A stretch of 18,668 nt of DNA from JBBRWV01 sp038248985 (GCA_038248985.1 JBBRWV010000073.1:1-18668); one strand, 5' to 3'; positions 1 to 6,787 are shown, counted from the first letter of the stretch. Notes: generated from the sequence alone by a model not told the origin. Numbers and translations: made by a program.

Positions 1-324
1 AACTCGGTCAGCTCGACCCTGCAAACCCTGCGCAGCCAGGTCGAACTCTTCAAGATCCAGCACGCCGATAATGCCCCGACCAATGCCCAGATGTGGACGG
101 CATTGCTGAACGCCAGCAACACCACTGGCACGACCAACGCCACCGCCAACACGACCTACCCCTTTGGCCCGTATCTGCAGGCCGCCCCGGCCAACCCGCT
201 GAACGGCCGCACCGGCATCGGCAGCGCGACCGGCGCCACCATCGGCTGGTACTACACGGTTTCGGGTGGTCAGTACACCATTCAGGCTTATGACACCGCC
301 GGTGCCGTGGTCATGACCTACTAA
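1..324 (+). CDS. GspG/PilA-like pilin, 5'-truncated by the window edge (copy 1)
   Basis: This is an open frame from the first base to a TAA stop, giving 107 residues of the C-terminal part of a type IV pilin or type II pseudopilin. The N-terminal methylation motif and hydrophobic helix lie outside the window. The identity is secure because the frame aligns without gaps to residues 41-147 of the complete pilin at 670-1113: 5 amino-acid differences in 107 and about 31 base differences in 324, mostly synonymous. It shares the Asn/Thr-rich stretch NASNTTGTTNATANTT and the C-terminal GWYYTVSGGQYTI strand region typical of GspG-like globular domains. A strong terminator follows 23 bases after the stop, so this copy probably ends its own transcript. 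Its expected role is as a filament subunit inserted by PilB/PilC. Which copy is the major pilin cannot be told from sequence. Confidence 0.9.
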   Translation, partial: NSVSSTLQTLRSQVELFKIQHADNAPTNAQMWTALLNASNTTGTTNATANTTYPFGPYLQAAPANPLNGRTGIGSATGATIGWYYTVSGGQYTIQAYDTAGAVVMTY

Positions 325-347
325 GCTCTCGTAAACATTGCTCTGCC

Positions 348-387
348 CCGGCCCGGATGCGTCTTGCATCCGGGCCGGTTCTTTTTT
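348..387 (+). terminator. Rho-independent terminator after pilin copy 1
   Basis: A perfect 13-bp inverted repeat, CCGGCCCGGATGC and its complement, encloses a 5-base loop (GTCTT) at 361-365. The tract TTCTTTTTT (379-387) follows. It lies 23 bases after the pilin stop codon and separates the two pilin copies into different transcripts. Confidence 0.93.
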
Positions 388-485
388 GCCGTGCAAAAAA
401 AGCACCTGTTTTGGCGGGGAATTGTGCCGGATCGATCCGCAGCCATCATTCCGCGCCCATCCTTTCGGGCGATGGTCCTCATCTC

Positions 486-491
486 CCGATA
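486..491 (+). promoter_or_regulatory. CCGATA motif upstream of the 14-codon leader frame
   Basis: This hexamer lies 46 bases before the ATG at 532, the same distance as the copy at 4098 before the ATG at 4144. It is one of seven intergenic copies on the coding strand. It would suit the -10 element of a promoter reading into the pilin leader. I see no convincing -35 element here. Confidence 0.3.
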
Positions 492-531
492 CATAGGAAA
501 AACATAGTCGAATACTAAGGAAAGAACATCG

Positions 532-576
532 ATGACTGAACTAATGTCGCTGCCTCATCTACCGATAAGAGGGTAG
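532..576 (+). CDS. Possible 14-residue leader peptide upstream of pilin copy 2
   Basis: This is an ATG-to-TAG frame of 14 codons (MTELMSLPHLPIRG). It is preceded by AAGGAAAG (518-525) at normal ribosome-binding distance and by a CCGATA motif 46 bases upstream of the ATG. Its codons lack the strong C-ending bias of the neighbouring genes, and a second CCGATA lies inside the frame. It could be a leader peptide acting on the pilin mRNA or a chance frame. The peptide contains no run of a single amino acid that would indicate classical attenuation. No function is assigned. Confidence 0.22.
   Translation: MTELMSLPHLPIRG
562..567 (+). promoter_or_regulatory. CCGATA motif 108 bases upstream of pilin copy 2
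   Basis: Its context is ACCGATAA, close to the -10 GCCGATAA of sigma-28 (FliA/WhiG) promoters. TAATGTCG lies 11 bases upstream (542-549) and matches five of eight positions of the -35 TAAAGTTT. This similarity was found by eye and needs a transcription-start map. Confidence 0.28.
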
Positions 577-669
577 TAAGTAATCGTCCCATGTCTCACG
601 TTTTCCCCGGAACCTTGGGGCGTGAAGCGTGGACAAGAAACTGAATGGTCCCATTTTTTGGAGAATCTC

Positions 670-1113
670 ATGCAACGCAATGCCCGCGGTTTTACCCTCG
701 TCGAAATCCTGATCGTCGTGATCATCCTCGGCATCCTCGCAGCGATCGTGATCCCGCAGTTCACGAACGCCAGCAATGATGCCCGTAACAACTCGGTCAG
801 CTCGACCCTGCAAACCCTGCGCAGCCAGATTGAACTCTTCAAGATCCAGCACGCCGATAACGCGCCGACCAACGCCCAGATGTGGACGGCATTGCTGAAC
901 GCCAGCAACACCACCGGCACCACCAACGCCACCGCCAACACCACCTACCCCTTCGGCCCGTATCTCCAGGCGGCCCCGGCCAACCCGCTCAACGGGCGCA
1001 CCGGCATCGGCAGCGCGACCGGTGCCACCATCGGCTGGTACTACACCGTCTCCGGCGGCCAATACACCATCCGCGCCTATGACACCACGGGCACCGTCGC
1101 CATGACCTACTGA
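670..1113 (+). CDS. GspG/PilA-like type IV pilin (copy 2), complete
   Basis: This encodes 147 residues of a class III-signal pilin or pseudopilin that assembles into a periplasmic or surface filament. The ATG at 670 is preferred over an in-frame GTG at 622 for two reasons: GGAG lies six bases upstream, and it gives the normal short leader MQRNARG followed by the FTLVE processing site, with Gly at -1, Phe at +1 and Glu at +5. Residues 8-31 form the hydrophobic helix. The globular part includes four consecutive N-X-S/T triplets at N77, N80, N86 and N90, then a GspG-like C-terminal strand region. It is nearly identical to the truncated copy at 1-324. A terminator follows, so it is probably transcribed alone and strongly, as expected of a major subunit. 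A prepilin peptidase must be encoded elsewhere. Confidence 0.95.
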   Translation: MQRNARGFTLVEILIVVIILGILAAIVIPQFTNASNDARNNSVSSTLQTLRSQIELFKIQHADNAPTNAQMWTALLNASNTTGTTNATANTTYPFGPYLQAAPANPLNGRTGIGSATGATIGWYYTVSGGQYTIRAYDTTGTVAMTY

Positions 1114-1140
1114 GTGCCGATAATCTGCACCTTCTCGGGC

Positions 1141-1180
1141 CGGCCCGGGTGACTCGATCACTCGGGCCGACTCTTTTTTT
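1141..1180 (+). terminator. Rho-independent terminator after pilin copy 2
   Basis: A 12-bp stem (CGGCCCGGGTGA at 1141-1152 with 1158-1169, one G-U pair) encloses loop CTCGA. It is followed by CTC and seven Ts (1174-1180). It lies 27 bases after the pilin stop and ends the pilin transcript. Confidence 0.9.
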
Positions 1181-1258
1181 GAACCGTCTTCGCGACATTG
1201 CCCCGAATTCCTTCCTCTTCGCGCGACGTTTTTTTCGCACGTCCCAAAATGATGTTCC

Positions 1259-1290
1259 GCACTTCACTTCCCTCCTGATTTGACCGATAG
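1259..1290 (+). promoter_or_regulatory. Candidate promoter GCACTTCA-N17-CCGATAG upstream of the TMTC-like gene
   Basis: GCACTTCA (1259-1266) and CCGATAG (1284-1290) are separated by 17 bases. Both blocks, with the same spacing, recur at 10958-10989 before the histidine kinase. CCGATA lies 54 bases before the ATG at 1338, immediately after a terminator, where a new promoter is expected. Confidence 0.42.
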
Positions 1291-1337
1291 CCACTACGTA
1301 CGGACCTATTGTTCCTATTAAGGATGTAGTCATTGCC

Positions 1338-3476
1338 ATGCAGTTAATTGCAACCAAAGCATTTTCTACTGAATCAAGCACGCCACGCATCACCGCGCCG
1401 TCCTTACGCCTCTGGATTCTCTTCGCTGTCGCACTCCTGGCCGCGGCCTTCTATGCCAATTCCATCGTCAACGGCTTTGCCCTTGACGATGTTGGCATCA
1501 TCGAAACCAATCCCACCGTGAGGGAGTTGGATTGGACCAAAGTCTGGGCGGAAAACTATTGGCCAGTGCGCGAAAGCCCGCCGGATATTCTCTACCGTCC
1601 CCTCACCATCTGGAGCTACCTCGTCAACCAGGCCCTCACGCCCAATGCCACATGGGCTTTTCATCTCACCAACATTCTCCTCCACGCGCTGGTTACCGCG
1701 CTGGTCAGCCTGCTCGCGTGGCGCATCTTCCGCTCCTCGAGCATCGCCTTCGTCGCCGGCCTGATCTTCGCCATCCACCCCATCCATGCCGAGGTCGTCG
1801 CCAACACCGTCGGCCGCGCCGAGCTGCTCGCAGCGCTCTGGTCGCTGCTCGCCCTGCTGGTCTTTCTGCCCGCATCGAATATTTCCAAACTCGATGTGCC
1901 GCCGCGCCACTGGGCCCACGGCCTGCTCGTTGCCGCCTGCTTCCTCCTGGCCATGCTCAGCAAAGAAACGCCCGTCGCCCTCATCGGCGCCATGGGCTTC
2001 ATCGATCTGTGGCGCTGGGCCCAGACCCCCCGCGCGGATCGCCCCTCCTTCTTCCGCTATTTCGCCGGCCGATCCCTCCGCTATTACCTGCCGCTCCTGC
2101 TCGCCTTCGGCATCTACCTCGCGCTGCGCATGCACGGCACCGATCTCCTCCGCGATATCCGCGGCGTTCACCCCATCGTCAATCCCCTCGTCGGCGCCGG
2201 CCTCGCCGAACGCCTCCTCACGCCCTTCATGCTCCTGGCCAAATACCTCGAACTGATGGTCTGGCCCGCCACGCTCTCGGCCGATTATTCCGCCCCCAGC
2301 ATCATGCCCTCGGCCAATATTTTTCACCCCATGATTCTCGCCGGCATGTTGATCACCGCCCTGGGCGCCCTGCTCACCATCGCCACTTGGAAACGCCGCC
2401 CCCAGGTCGCCTTGATCCTCGTCCTCTTTGTCTCCTCCTACGTGCTCGTCGCCAACTACCTGCGCATCGGCACCATCTTCGGCGAGCGCCTCTTCTACTG
2501 GCCCAGCGTCTTTGTCACCATCCTCGCCGCCGCCGGTATCTGCGCACTCTGGCAATACGCCGCGGAGATTCGCTTCCGCACCGCCTTGCGGGCCAGCACC
2601 GCCGCACTCCTCATCGCCGCCAGCATCGCCATGTCCGTCCGCACCTACCTTCGCAACCAGGATTGGCAGGACAACATCGCCCTGGCCATCTCCACCGCGC
2701 GCGACAACCCGCAATCCGCCAAGGCCTGCCAATGGGCCGGCATCACCCTCCTTAGTCAGGCCCAGGAACCCTGGATGAAAAACTTCGGCCTCGAACTGCT
2801 TCATCGCGCCATTGAACTCTACCCCACCTTTGGCGACAGCTACTGGGAAATTGCCAAGTACGAAGGCCGCCAGGGCAATCTCAACAAATCCGTTCAGTAT
2901 CTCGCCGAGGCCGCGCGCTACCGCGGCGGCGCTGTCGATATTCGCATCGCCCTCAGCGCCGTCAAGTCAGACATCGCCGTCCACCCCGAGGCCGAATTGC
3001 TCGCCCACATGAATGCCCGCCTCGCCGAGAATCCTCAGGATCCTACCCGTCATCTCGCCAAGGGCTTGGTCCTCGCCGGCCACAGCCACTTCAAGGAAGC
3101 CGTCGCCGCCATGGATCAGGCGCTCGCCCTCGACCCGGCATTCCACGAAGCCGCCGCTGAACTGGGCATGGCCCACTTGGCCGCTGGCGACAAAATCACC
3201 GGAGTCGCCATCCTGCGCAAGTACGTCATGCAGGTCCGCAACAATGTCGAAGCACGCTGCCAACTCGCCCGCGCCCTCATGGAACTGGACCCGCAGGAAT
3301 TTCCCACCGCCTTGGCCGAAGCCGCGATGAACGTGGACCGGGCCGAGCAACTGGGCAACGGCGATTCCCGCGTCCGGTCCCTCCGTGCTGAACTGCAACG
3401 CAAAAAACAAGCCCGCGAAACGCCTCCCATCCTCAAAGTCGCCGACAACCGTCTCTTGTCTCAACCAGGCAGGTAA
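1338..3476 (+). CDS. TMTC/GT-C-like membrane glycosyltransferase with C-terminal TPRs
   Basis: This encodes 712 residues: an N-terminal multi-span membrane domain of about 450 residues followed by TPR repeats (about 455-690). The first loop carries FALDD (D50, D51), then YRPLTIWSY (about 86-94) and HPIHAEVVANTVGRAELLA (147-165). This layout is that of TMTC/DUF1736 proteins, GT-C-fold enzymes that in animals transfer mannose from dolichol-phosphate-mannose to protein Ser/Thr. Acidic first-loop residues are catalytic in GT-C enzymes, which supports activity here. The gene sits between two pilin genes and runs three bases from the next, so a pilin is a plausible acceptor; that is inference. AAGGA lies 13 bases before the ATG, which is rather far, but no better start is seen. 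It could instead be a TPR scaffold that has lost transferase activity. Confidence 0.82.
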   Translation: MQLIATKAFSTESSTPRITAPSLRLWILFAVALLAAAFYANSIVNGFALDDVGIIETNPTVRELDWTKVWAENYWPVRESPPDILYRPLTIWSYLVNQALTPNATWAFHLTNILLHALVTALVSLLAWRIFRSSSIAFVAGLIFAIHPIHAEVVANTVGRAELLAALWSLLALLVFLPASNISKLDVPPRHWAHGLLVAACFLLAMLSKETPVALIGAMGFIDLWRWAQTPRADRPSFFRYFAGRSLRYYLPLLLAFGIYLALRMHGTDLLRDIRGVHPIVNPLVGAGLAERLLTPFMLLAKYLELMVWPATLSADYSAPSIMPSANIFHPMILAGMLITALGALLTIATWKRRPQVALILVLFVSSYVLVANYLRIGTIFGERLFYWPSVFVTILAAAGICALWQYAAEIRFRTALRASTAALLIAASIAMSVRTYLRNQDWQDNIALAISTARDNPQSAKACQWAGITLLSQAQEPWMKNFGLELLHRAIELYPTFGDSYWEIAKYEGRQGNLNKSVQYLAEAARYRGGAVDIRIALSAVKSDIAVHPEAELLAHMNARLAENPQDPTRHLAKGLVLAGHSHFKEAVAAMDQALALDPAFHEAAAELGMAHLAAGDKITGVAILRKYVMQVRNNVEARCQLARALMELDPQEFPTALAEAAMNVDRAEQLGNGDSRVRSLRAELQRKKQARETPPILKVADNRLLSQPGR

Positions 3477-3479
3477 ACA

Positions 3480-4016
3480 ATGAAGATGAACCTCCGTCAA
3501 CTTCCGCCCGCTGGTCAACCACGCTCGTGGGCCTTCACCCTCGTCGAAATCCTCATCGTGGTCGTCATCCTCGGCATCCTCGCCGCCATCGCCGTCCCCA
3601 AACTTTCCAACGCCTCCCAAGCGGCGCGCGAAAGTTCGCTCAAGGACGATCTGCGCCTCTTCCGCACCCAGATCACCATCTATCGCTCCCAGCATCGCGA
3701 CGTTTTCCCCGGCTTCCCCGGCGGCGACGTCACCCAGTCCCCCTCCGAGGACGCCTTCCTCGACCAACTCACCAAGTTCACCGATGAATTCGGCAGCCCC
3801 TCGGCCACTCCCACCGACACCCAGCGCTGGGGCCCGTACATCACCAAGATGCCCCCCAACCCCATCAACTACAAGTCCGATATCAAATTCCTCGGCCCCG
3901 ATGACACACTCACCTCCGACGACTCCACCGGCTGGCTCTACCAACCCTCGACCGGACAAATCCTCCCCAACGTTATCGGCACCGACTCCGAAGGTAAATC
4001 ATACAGCCAGTACTGA
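3480..4016 (+). CDS. Type IV pilin / GspG-like pseudopilin with Ala at the -1 processing position
   Basis: This encodes 178 residues. The leader is long (18 residues), and the cleavage region reads RSWA then FTLVEILIVVVILGILAA. Phe+1 and Glu+5 are present but Ala replaces the usual Gly at -1. The hydrophobic helix is followed by a globular domain with PYITKMPPNP and GWLYQPSTG segments, as in GspG-like proteins. It shares only the helix and general fold with the tandem pilins, so it is a separate subunit type, perhaps a minor or priming pilin. It starts three bases after the TMTC-like gene, with AGG upstream, so the two are probably co-transcribed and perhaps coupled. The neighbouring ATG at 3486 is an equally possible start, two residues shorter. 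Confidence 0.92.
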   Translation: MKMNLRQLPPAGQPRSWAFTLVEILIVVVILGILAAIAVPKLSNASQAARESSLKDDLRLFRTQITIYRSQHRDVFPGFPGGDVTQSPSEDAFLDQLTKFTDEFGSPSATPTDTQRWGPYITKMPPNPINYKSDIKFLGPDDTLTSDDSTGWLYQPSTGQILPNVIGTDSEGKSYSQY

Positions 4017-4097
4017 CGCCCCCTCCGTGAAAAAAAAACGCCCGCACTTCTTCCCCAGATTCTCGGCTTGCACCCCTGAACTACCTGTTCATTTCAT

Positions 4098-4103
4098 CCG
4101 ATA
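4098..4103 (+). promoter_or_regulatory. CCGATA motif 46 bases before the small membrane protein
   Basis: This lies in the 127-base gap between the second pilin type and the gene at 4144. Its context is TCCGATAC. No clear GCACTTCA-like element lies at the spacing seen at 1259 and 10958; CTGAACTA is at 4076-4083. It could start a transcript covering the pilMNO genes. Confidence 0.28.
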
Positions 4104-4143
4104 CAAACCGGAGGCCGCTTTCCACCTCTCGAAAGGATACTAA

Positions 4144-4413
4144 ATGCTGAACCACAATCGCCCCCAACGTTCCCTGCGCATCCTGCTTGGACTCATCGTC
4201 GGCCTCTTGGCCGCTAACTTGCTCTACCAAGTGCAATCCTTCACCCCGCGCCAAGCCCAGGCCGCCGGCATCCCCGATTCCGGCGCCCAACTTCAATCCG
4301 TCATCGACGAGCTGCAGTCCATTGGCAAAAAAATGGACAAACTCCAAGGACTCATGGAATCCGGAAAAATGAAAGTCGTCGTGGAATCCACGGAACCCAA
4401 AGACCAGAAATAA
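4144..4413 (+). CDS. Small membrane-anchored coiled-coil protein of unknown function
   Basis: This encodes 89 residues and is not recognised as a named family. GAAAGGA (4130-4136) lies seven bases before the ATG. Residues 11-31 (LRILLGLIVGLLAANLLYQVQ region) form one hydrophobic segment after a basic N-terminus, so it is either an inner-membrane anchor or a signal peptide with a possible AQA cleavage site near residue 40. Residues about 47-72 have heptad-like spacing (ELQSIGKKMDKLQGLM), suggesting a short coiled coil. The C-terminus is charged. It lies 49 bases before pilM and was probably cotranscribed with it, so it may be an accessory part of the pilus base or bind PilN/PilO. That is inference from position only. 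Confidence 0.75.
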   Translation: MLNHNRPQRSLRILLGLIVGLLAANLLYQVQSFTPRQAQAAGIPDSGAQLQSVIDELQSIGKKMDKLQGLMESGKMKVVVESTEPKDQK

Positions 4414-4462
4414 ACCAGCCCGCCCCGCTCCCCCGCGGCGCGCCACTGGAGGCAGATTCGCT

Positions 4463-5554
4463 ATGTTCGGATGGAATGACTCTGATATTTGCCCGATCGG
4501 CATGGATGTCGGTACCCACAGCATCCGGCTCGTGCAGTTCCGCCAACAAAAAGCGCAACTCACGCTCCTCGCCGCACGACGCGTCGAAATCGACTCCGTC
4601 CCCCTGGCCGATTCCCCCGAAAAACATCTCACCGAACTCCTGCGCAACGCCCTTGAGACGGGAGATTTCCGCGGCCGCCATTGTGTCATCTCCCTGCCCC
4701 CTGCTGACATCCACGCCAAATCCGTCCGCCTCCCGCAGATGCCCGAAAACGATCTCGCCCACGCCATCCAGTGGGAAGCCAAGGACCGCTTCGGACTCGA
4801 ACTTGCCGATGGACGCCTTGTCTACTTCCGCGCCGGCGAAGTTCGCCGCGGCACCGAAATCAAGGAAGAACTTCTCCTCTTCGCCGCCACCGGCGACACC
4901 CTCCGCAAATACATGGGTGCCCTGGCCCCCCTCCGCTTCACCATCGACGCCATCGACCTGGCCCCCTGTGCCATGATCCGCGCCGTCCACCGCGCCACCC
5001 CTTCCAAACAAAACGCCACCACCGCCATCCTCGATGTCGGCCATACCGGTGCCCAGTTCCTCCTCTGCGTCAATGACCAGATCGTCTTCTACAAACATAT
5101 CGATATCGGCGGCAAAACCCTCAACGAAGCCGTCGCCGCAAAACTCGGCATCTCCCTGACCGAAGCCACCCAGATCCGCTCCCGACTGCTCCTCCCCGCC
5201 ACCGCAGACGAAGACGGCTCCGCCGTCCCGCTGCAGCAGGCCGTCTACGAAGCCATGCGACCCAAGCTCGAAGAACTCACCCGCGAACTCGACATGTGTC
5301 TTCGCTACTACGTCGTCACCTTCCGCGGCGCACGGCCCGAACAAGTCAGCGTCGTCGGTCGACAAGCCGATTGCTCCCAACTGCTCGAAATCATCGCCAA
5401 CGGCCTCGGCATCCGCGTCGAAGCCGCCCCCGTCCTCCGCGGCGTCAGTGAACTCGATGACAAGGCACGCCCCGACCGCTCCAGTGAATGGGCGGTCGCC
5501 GCCGGCCTCAGCCTCTACCCCGTTTCCCGCGCGAAAGCTCCGGTGGCCGCATGA
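4463..5554 (+). CDS. pilM: PilM, actin-like cytoplasmic assembly protein
   Basis: This encodes 363 residues, close to the usual PilM length. PilM is an actin-fold ATP-binding protein under the inner membrane that binds the N-terminus of PilN and links the PilN/PilO/PilP alignment complex to the ATPases. Visible motifs are the N-terminal nucleotide loop GMDVGTHSIRLVQF (13-26), the central segment MPENDLAHAIQWEAKDRF, the second phosphate loop AILDVGHTGAQFLL and HIDIGGKTLNEAVA. GGAGG (4448-4452) lies ten bases before the ATG. The stop overlaps the pilN start (ATGA), indicating translational coupling, and the next gene products fit the canonical pilMNO order. I see no odd features. Confidence 0.96.
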   Translation: MFGWNDSDICPIGMDVGTHSIRLVQFRQQKAQLTLLAARRVEIDSVPLADSPEKHLTELLRNALETGDFRGRHCVISLPPADIHAKSVRLPQMPENDLAHAIQWEAKDRFGLELADGRLVYFRAGEVRRGTEIKEELLLFAATGDTLRKYMGALAPLRFTIDAIDLAPCAMIRAVHRATPSKQNATTAILDVGHTGAQFLLCVNDQIVFYKHIDIGGKTLNEAVAAKLGISLTEATQIRSRLLLPATADEDGSAVPLQQAVYEAMRPKLEELTRELDMCLRYYVVTFRGARPEQVSVVGRQADCSQLLEIIANGLGIRVEAAPVLRGVSELDDKARPDRSSEWAVAAGLSLYPVSRAKAPVAA

Positions 5555-6246
5555 AAACTGTCAACCTGCTCCCCGAGTGGTATCTCAATGAACATCGGCA
5601 GAAAAAACGCTTCGCCCTGCACCTGACGCTCATGCTCGCCCTCGCCGGCGTCATGCTGACTTGGCACATGATCGGCCGCAGCGAACTCACCCACCTGCAA
5701 AACCAGCGCCACACGCTCGCCCACAAGGCCTCTCAACTCGCCGACCCCACCGCCGAAATCGCCCAGACCGAGGCCGAAAAACGCCGCCTCGAAAATCTCC
5801 AGATCGCCTTCCGTGAACTCGGCAGCACCATCCCCATGTCCGCCGTCGTCCAGCAGGTCCTCAATGACATGACCGCCGGCATGAGCCTTTCCCGCGTCTC
5901 CATCGACGTCCGCCAGCAGTCCGTCAAAGGCTCCGGCTTTGTCGGCGATACCAAAAATCCCCCCAAGTATCACGATGTCGCCTACCTCACCGTCGTCGGC
6001 GTCGCCCCCAATGATGTCCAGATCGCCCAGCTCATCGGTAAAATTTCCTCCAACCCTCTCTTCAGCGATGTCTCCCTCAACTACACCCGCACCGAGCTCC
6101 TCCGCGACTACAGCGTCCGCCGCTTCGAAATCCAGATGAACATGGACCTCGAACGGCTCACCTCCGAAGATCCCTCCGTCGCTCAGAAACTCGATGCCCC
6201 CTCCACCCCTCAACCCGCTCCCGCTGGAGGCTCCCATGAAGGATAA
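5551..6246 (+). CDS. pilN: PilN, inner-membrane alignment protein
   Basis: This encodes 231 residues. A longer in-frame start exists at 5488 inside pilM, but the ATG at 5551 is chosen because it overlaps the pilM stop by four bases and places KTVNLLPEWY at the extreme N-terminus, where PilN carries its PilM-binding INLLP motif. A single membrane helix at about residues 25-43 is followed by a coiled coil (about 47-85) and a periplasmic ferredoxin-like domain. The Pro/Ala/Gly-rich C-terminus extends past the fold. PilN pairs with PilO. Its end overlaps pilO by 11 bases. The fit to the family rests on the N-terminal motif, topology and gene order. Confidence 0.94.
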   Translation: MKTVNLLPEWYLNEHRQKKRFALHLTLMLALAGVMLTWHMIGRSELTHLQNQRHTLAHKASQLADPTAEIAQTEAEKRRLENLQIAFRELGSTIPMSAVVQQVLNDMTAGMSLSRVSIDVRQQSVKGSGFVGDTKNPPKYHDVAYLTVVGVAPNDVQIAQLIGKISSNPLFSDVSLNYTRTELLRDYSVRRFEIQMNMDLERLTSEDPSVAQKLDAPSTPQPAPAGGSHEG

Positions 6247-6787
6247 ATCCGCCCCCAACAAACAACGCGCCATCGTCACCGTTTCCGGATTCGCGATTCT
6301 CTTGGTCGCGTTCGCCGCCTTCAGCCTCGTGCCTTATCTCAAAACCGTCAACGATCTGAAAAGCCAGATAGCCTCCATCAATGCCGACCTCCAGAAAAAT
6401 GCCCAGCAACGCGCCCAGCTCGAAGAGCTCAAACCCAAGGTCCAGCTCATCAGCATGCAGGTCTCCAACTACGACCGCCTCGTGCCCCGCAATCAGGACC
6501 TCGGCTCCTTCCTCGAACAACTCTCCCAGGAACTCGACAACGCCGGACTCAACAACACCACCAAACGCGCCCTGCCTCCCACCATCCTCGGAAAATGCCA
6601 GCAACTCCCCATCGAAATCAAAGGCACCGGCTCCTACGCCCAGTTCCATCGCTTCCTCAAACGGCTCGAATCTCTCGACCGCATGAGCTCCGTCAGTCGC
6701 CTCACCCTCGAATCCGATGTCCCCATGAACGGCAACGTCACCATCGACCTCACCCTCTCCATCTACAACACCAAGCCCGCCCTATAA
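6236..6787 (+). CDS. pilO: PilO, inner-membrane alignment protein
   Basis: This encodes 183 residues. A longer in-frame ATG at 6194 gives an implausible Pro-rich extension inside pilN. The ATG at 6236 has GGAGG five bases upstream and is preferred. A membrane helix at about residues 15-36 is followed by a coiled coil (about 38-65) with a KSQIASINADLQKNAQQRAQL-type heptad pattern and a ferredoxin-like periplasmic domain containing the GTGSYAQFHRFLKRLESLDR segment characteristic of PilO. It would heterodimerise with PilN and contact the GspC/PilP-like protein encoded next. It overlaps pilN by 11 bases in a different frame, so translation is probably coupled. Confidence 0.94.
   Translation: MKDKSAPNKQRAIVTVSGFAILLVAFAAFSLVPYLKTVNDLKSQIASINADLQKNAQQRAQLEELKPKVQLISMQVSNYDRLVPRNQDLGSFLEQLSQELDNAGLNNTTKRALPPTILGKCQQLPIEIKGTGSYAQFHRFLKRLESLDRMSSVSRLTLESDVPMNGNVTIDLTLSIYNTKPAL

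Larger units (their letters stand above)
325..669 (+). promoter_or_regulatory. 345-base leader region between the tandem pilin genes
   Basis: After the terminator at 348-387, this region holds a 12-base palindrome, CGGATCGATCCG (428-439), which is a possible operator. Two CCGATA hexamers follow at 486-491 and 562-567. The hexamer at 486 lies 46 bases before a short frame (532-576) that has a good ribosome-binding site. The ATG of the second pilin lies a further 93 bases on, so the pilin mRNA may have a long untranslated leader. I saw no recognisable c-di-GMP riboswitch core by eye. The region is less C-biased than the genes around it. Confidence 0.45.

Noticed and set aside
64..69. CCGATA inside the pilin coding sequence (also near 853, 3878, 10559 and 13097)
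   Set aside because: These fall in ordinary codons such as GCC-GAT-A.. (Ala-Asp-Asn) and are expected from codon use, so they are not counted as sites.
325..669. c-di-GMP riboswitch before the pilin, suggested by the HD-GYP gene and long leader
   Set aside because: I could not find the conserved core motifs of the GEMM riboswitches by eye. A covariance-model search with a significant hit would reverse this.
4017..4143. Terminator after the second pilin type
   Set aside because: There is an A-rich run and pyrimidine tracts but no stable inverted repeat followed by Ts.
5488..5550. Longer N-terminus for PilN starting inside pilM
   Set aside because: It would displace the KTVNLLPEWY motif from the N-terminus, and the ATG at 5551 overlaps the pilM stop in the usual ATGA arrangement.
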